From JBCCDY01 sp039030555 (lineage in GTDB: Bacteria; Bacteroidota; Bacteroidia; Cytophagales; Cyclobacteriaceae), in contig JBCCDY010000001.1 of assembly GCA_039030555.1 (NCBI GenBank), positions 124,001 through 188,000 of the forward strand: a stretch of DNA of 64,000 bases. The letters run 5' to 3'. Positions 63,371 through 64,000 of this stretch are shown here, one piece after another (within the stretch, counting starts at the first letter, position 1; each line of letters starts with the position of its first letter). Under the pieces are notes generated by a model. The model was not told the DNA's origin. It saw only the letters and a program-made list of their open reading frames with translations, and did no database searches. A program made the translations under genes and the position numbers.

Positions 63371-63868
63371 CTATATATTCTTAGCACGAAACAATGGTTT
63401 TAAGAAATAGGCATCCAAAATCAGGATTAGTAAAAAGGAAATTAGTAGAAGCCAACCTCTCTGAAAAACTTCATGAAATTTCTGAACTGAACCAGTAAAT
63501 GAAGTGAAATTCAAACTATCAAGTACTGGATTCAGCATTTCAAGATAAGGGGCTGAATACTCTTTTGAGCCTGACACCATGCTCCAGGCCAGCATTCCAA
63601 TTACAAAAACCGATGTCACCAAAGTAAAAATCAGGTGGGGGCTTTTCCAGCTTGGGCGCTTCATTAGAGAAGGAGTAGCATAAAATTCCCTTAAAACGCT
63701 ATCGCTAAAGCTCTTGGGCAACTGCTCCAATGTTCCGGGCTTCATGTTTTTATGGATATTTAGATGTAAAGAATACCTATTTCTGGTTTCTTCATCAAGA
63801 TTGTCTAAAGAGATTTCTTCACCAGTATCAATCCAATTTAATAATGTCTTATCATCAATTTTTTTCAT
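63371..63868 (-). CDS. Anti-sigma-like membrane protein
   Basis: The product has 165 residues: a 75-residue cytoplasmic N-terminus (KKIDDKTLLNWIDTGEEISLDNLDEETRNRYSLHLNIHKN), a membrane helix (about 79-99), an outer segment and a second helix (about 141-158). It lies directly after the sigma factor at the window edge in the same direction (26 bp), which suggests an anti-sigma or sigma-linked protein. No zinc-binding motif is seen, so the call depends on context. Confidence 0.6.
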   Translation of the reverse strand: MKKIDDKTLLNWIDTGEEISLDNLDEETRNRYSLHLNIHKNMKPGTLEQLPKSFSDSVLREFYATPSLMKRPSWKSPHLIFTLVTSVFVIGMLAWSMVSGSKEYSAPYLEMLNPVLDSLNFTSFTGSVQKFHEVFQRGWLLLISFLLILILDAYFLKPLFRAKNI

Positions 63869-63894
63869 CTGTAGATATTTGCAAGCTTTTAAAC

Positions 63895-64000
63895 TTAGGT
63901 TATCTGGTTTATGATTTCAGCATGACTTTTTACTATTTCGGTAGCTAACTTTTTCCTTATCCTAAACAATTTTACTTTAACATTCGCCTCGCTAAGACTT
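63895..64000 (-). CDS. ECF sigma factor, C-terminal end only (cut by window edge)
   Basis: Reading leftward from the edge, the last 34 residues in frame are SLSEANVKVKLFRIRKKLAT... then a stop at 63895. SEANVKVKLFRIRKKL is the second half of the sigma region 4 helix-turn-helix. It precedes the anti-sigma-like gene by 26 bp. The rest of the gene lies outside the window. Confidence 0.8.
   Translation of the reverse strand, partial: SLSEANVKVKLFRIRKKLATEIVKSHAEIINQIT

Noticed and set aside
1..64000. CRISPR arrays, tRNA or rRNA genes, insertion sequences, phage genes
   Set aside because: I looked for spaced direct repeats, cloverleaf-like segments and transposase or integrase motifs and saw none. 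Small tRNA-like folds could be missed without a covariance search.

Overview
The window is about 64 kb of an AT-rich chromosome from a member of the Bacteroidota, most likely a marine or soil Cytophagia (Cytophagales). Several things point there. Lineage-typical families are present: the DUF6452/DUF6048 pair, BshC, a BatD-like protein, a GlcD-GlcF fusion, and rbfA running directly into a LolC/E-type permease. TAnnTTTG promoter motifs occur upstream of several genes, recognisable Shine-Dalgarno sequences are largely missing, and TTG/GTG starts are common. I found no rRNA, tRNA, CRISPR array, prophage or insertion sequence. The species cannot be named from the sequence alone.

Layout. 1-9.2 kb: the end of rbfA, a lipoprotein-export-type permease, a large SNF2 helicase, a compact four-gene membrane redox cluster (two small membrane proteins, a ferric-reductase-like/Rieske fusion and an anchored protein with a Cys/His motif), radA and a DUF547 protein. 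9.3-20.2 kb: metabolic and transport genes (D-cysteine desulfhydrase family, RluA-type pseudouridine synthase, quinone oxidoreductase, a degenerate MBL-like protein, desaturase, lipoprotein, MFS and AGCS transporters, SDR, lipB, manA). 20.2-24.8 kb: yraN, the DUF6452/DUF6048 pair, rimO and bshC.

24.8-28.2 kb looks accessory. A type II toxin-antitoxin pair (DUF6364-like antitoxin and PIN toxin) lies directly after bshC, and behind it is a second, decayed copy of the last 187 bp of bshC: the scar of an insertion that replaced the gene end. It is followed by a membrane-anchored AraC-type regulator and a Tat-exported HisC-like aminotransferase. 28.3-45.2 kb: M16 protease, GlcD-GlcF fusion, Uma2 nuclease-fold protein, GlsB-like protein, BamA-type outer-membrane protein, three small unknown genes, Nfu, a dicarboxylate symporter, aroC, an orphan BatD, queG, a HEPN/MNT toxin-antitoxin pair and ruvB.

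45.3-64 kb: an apbE/methyltransferase/ZIP operon, a periplasmic binding protein, and a long leftward run that includes cysC-cysD-cysN, a small membrane protein, pheS, a hydroxyacyl-CoA dehydrogenase, a PAP2 phosphatase and DUF445. cysQ is divergent from cysC, so sulfate activation to PAPS and disposal of PAP sit together. Last come a TonB-type protein, an ECF sigma factor with a small membrane partner, a 792-residue GAF protein, AI-2E and MscS-like membrane proteins, and an anti-sigma-like gene behind a truncated second ECF sigma factor at the right edge.

The best candidates for something undescribed are the redox cluster at 4.6-7.1 kb and the insertion scar with its toxin-antitoxin cargo at 24.6-25.8 kb.
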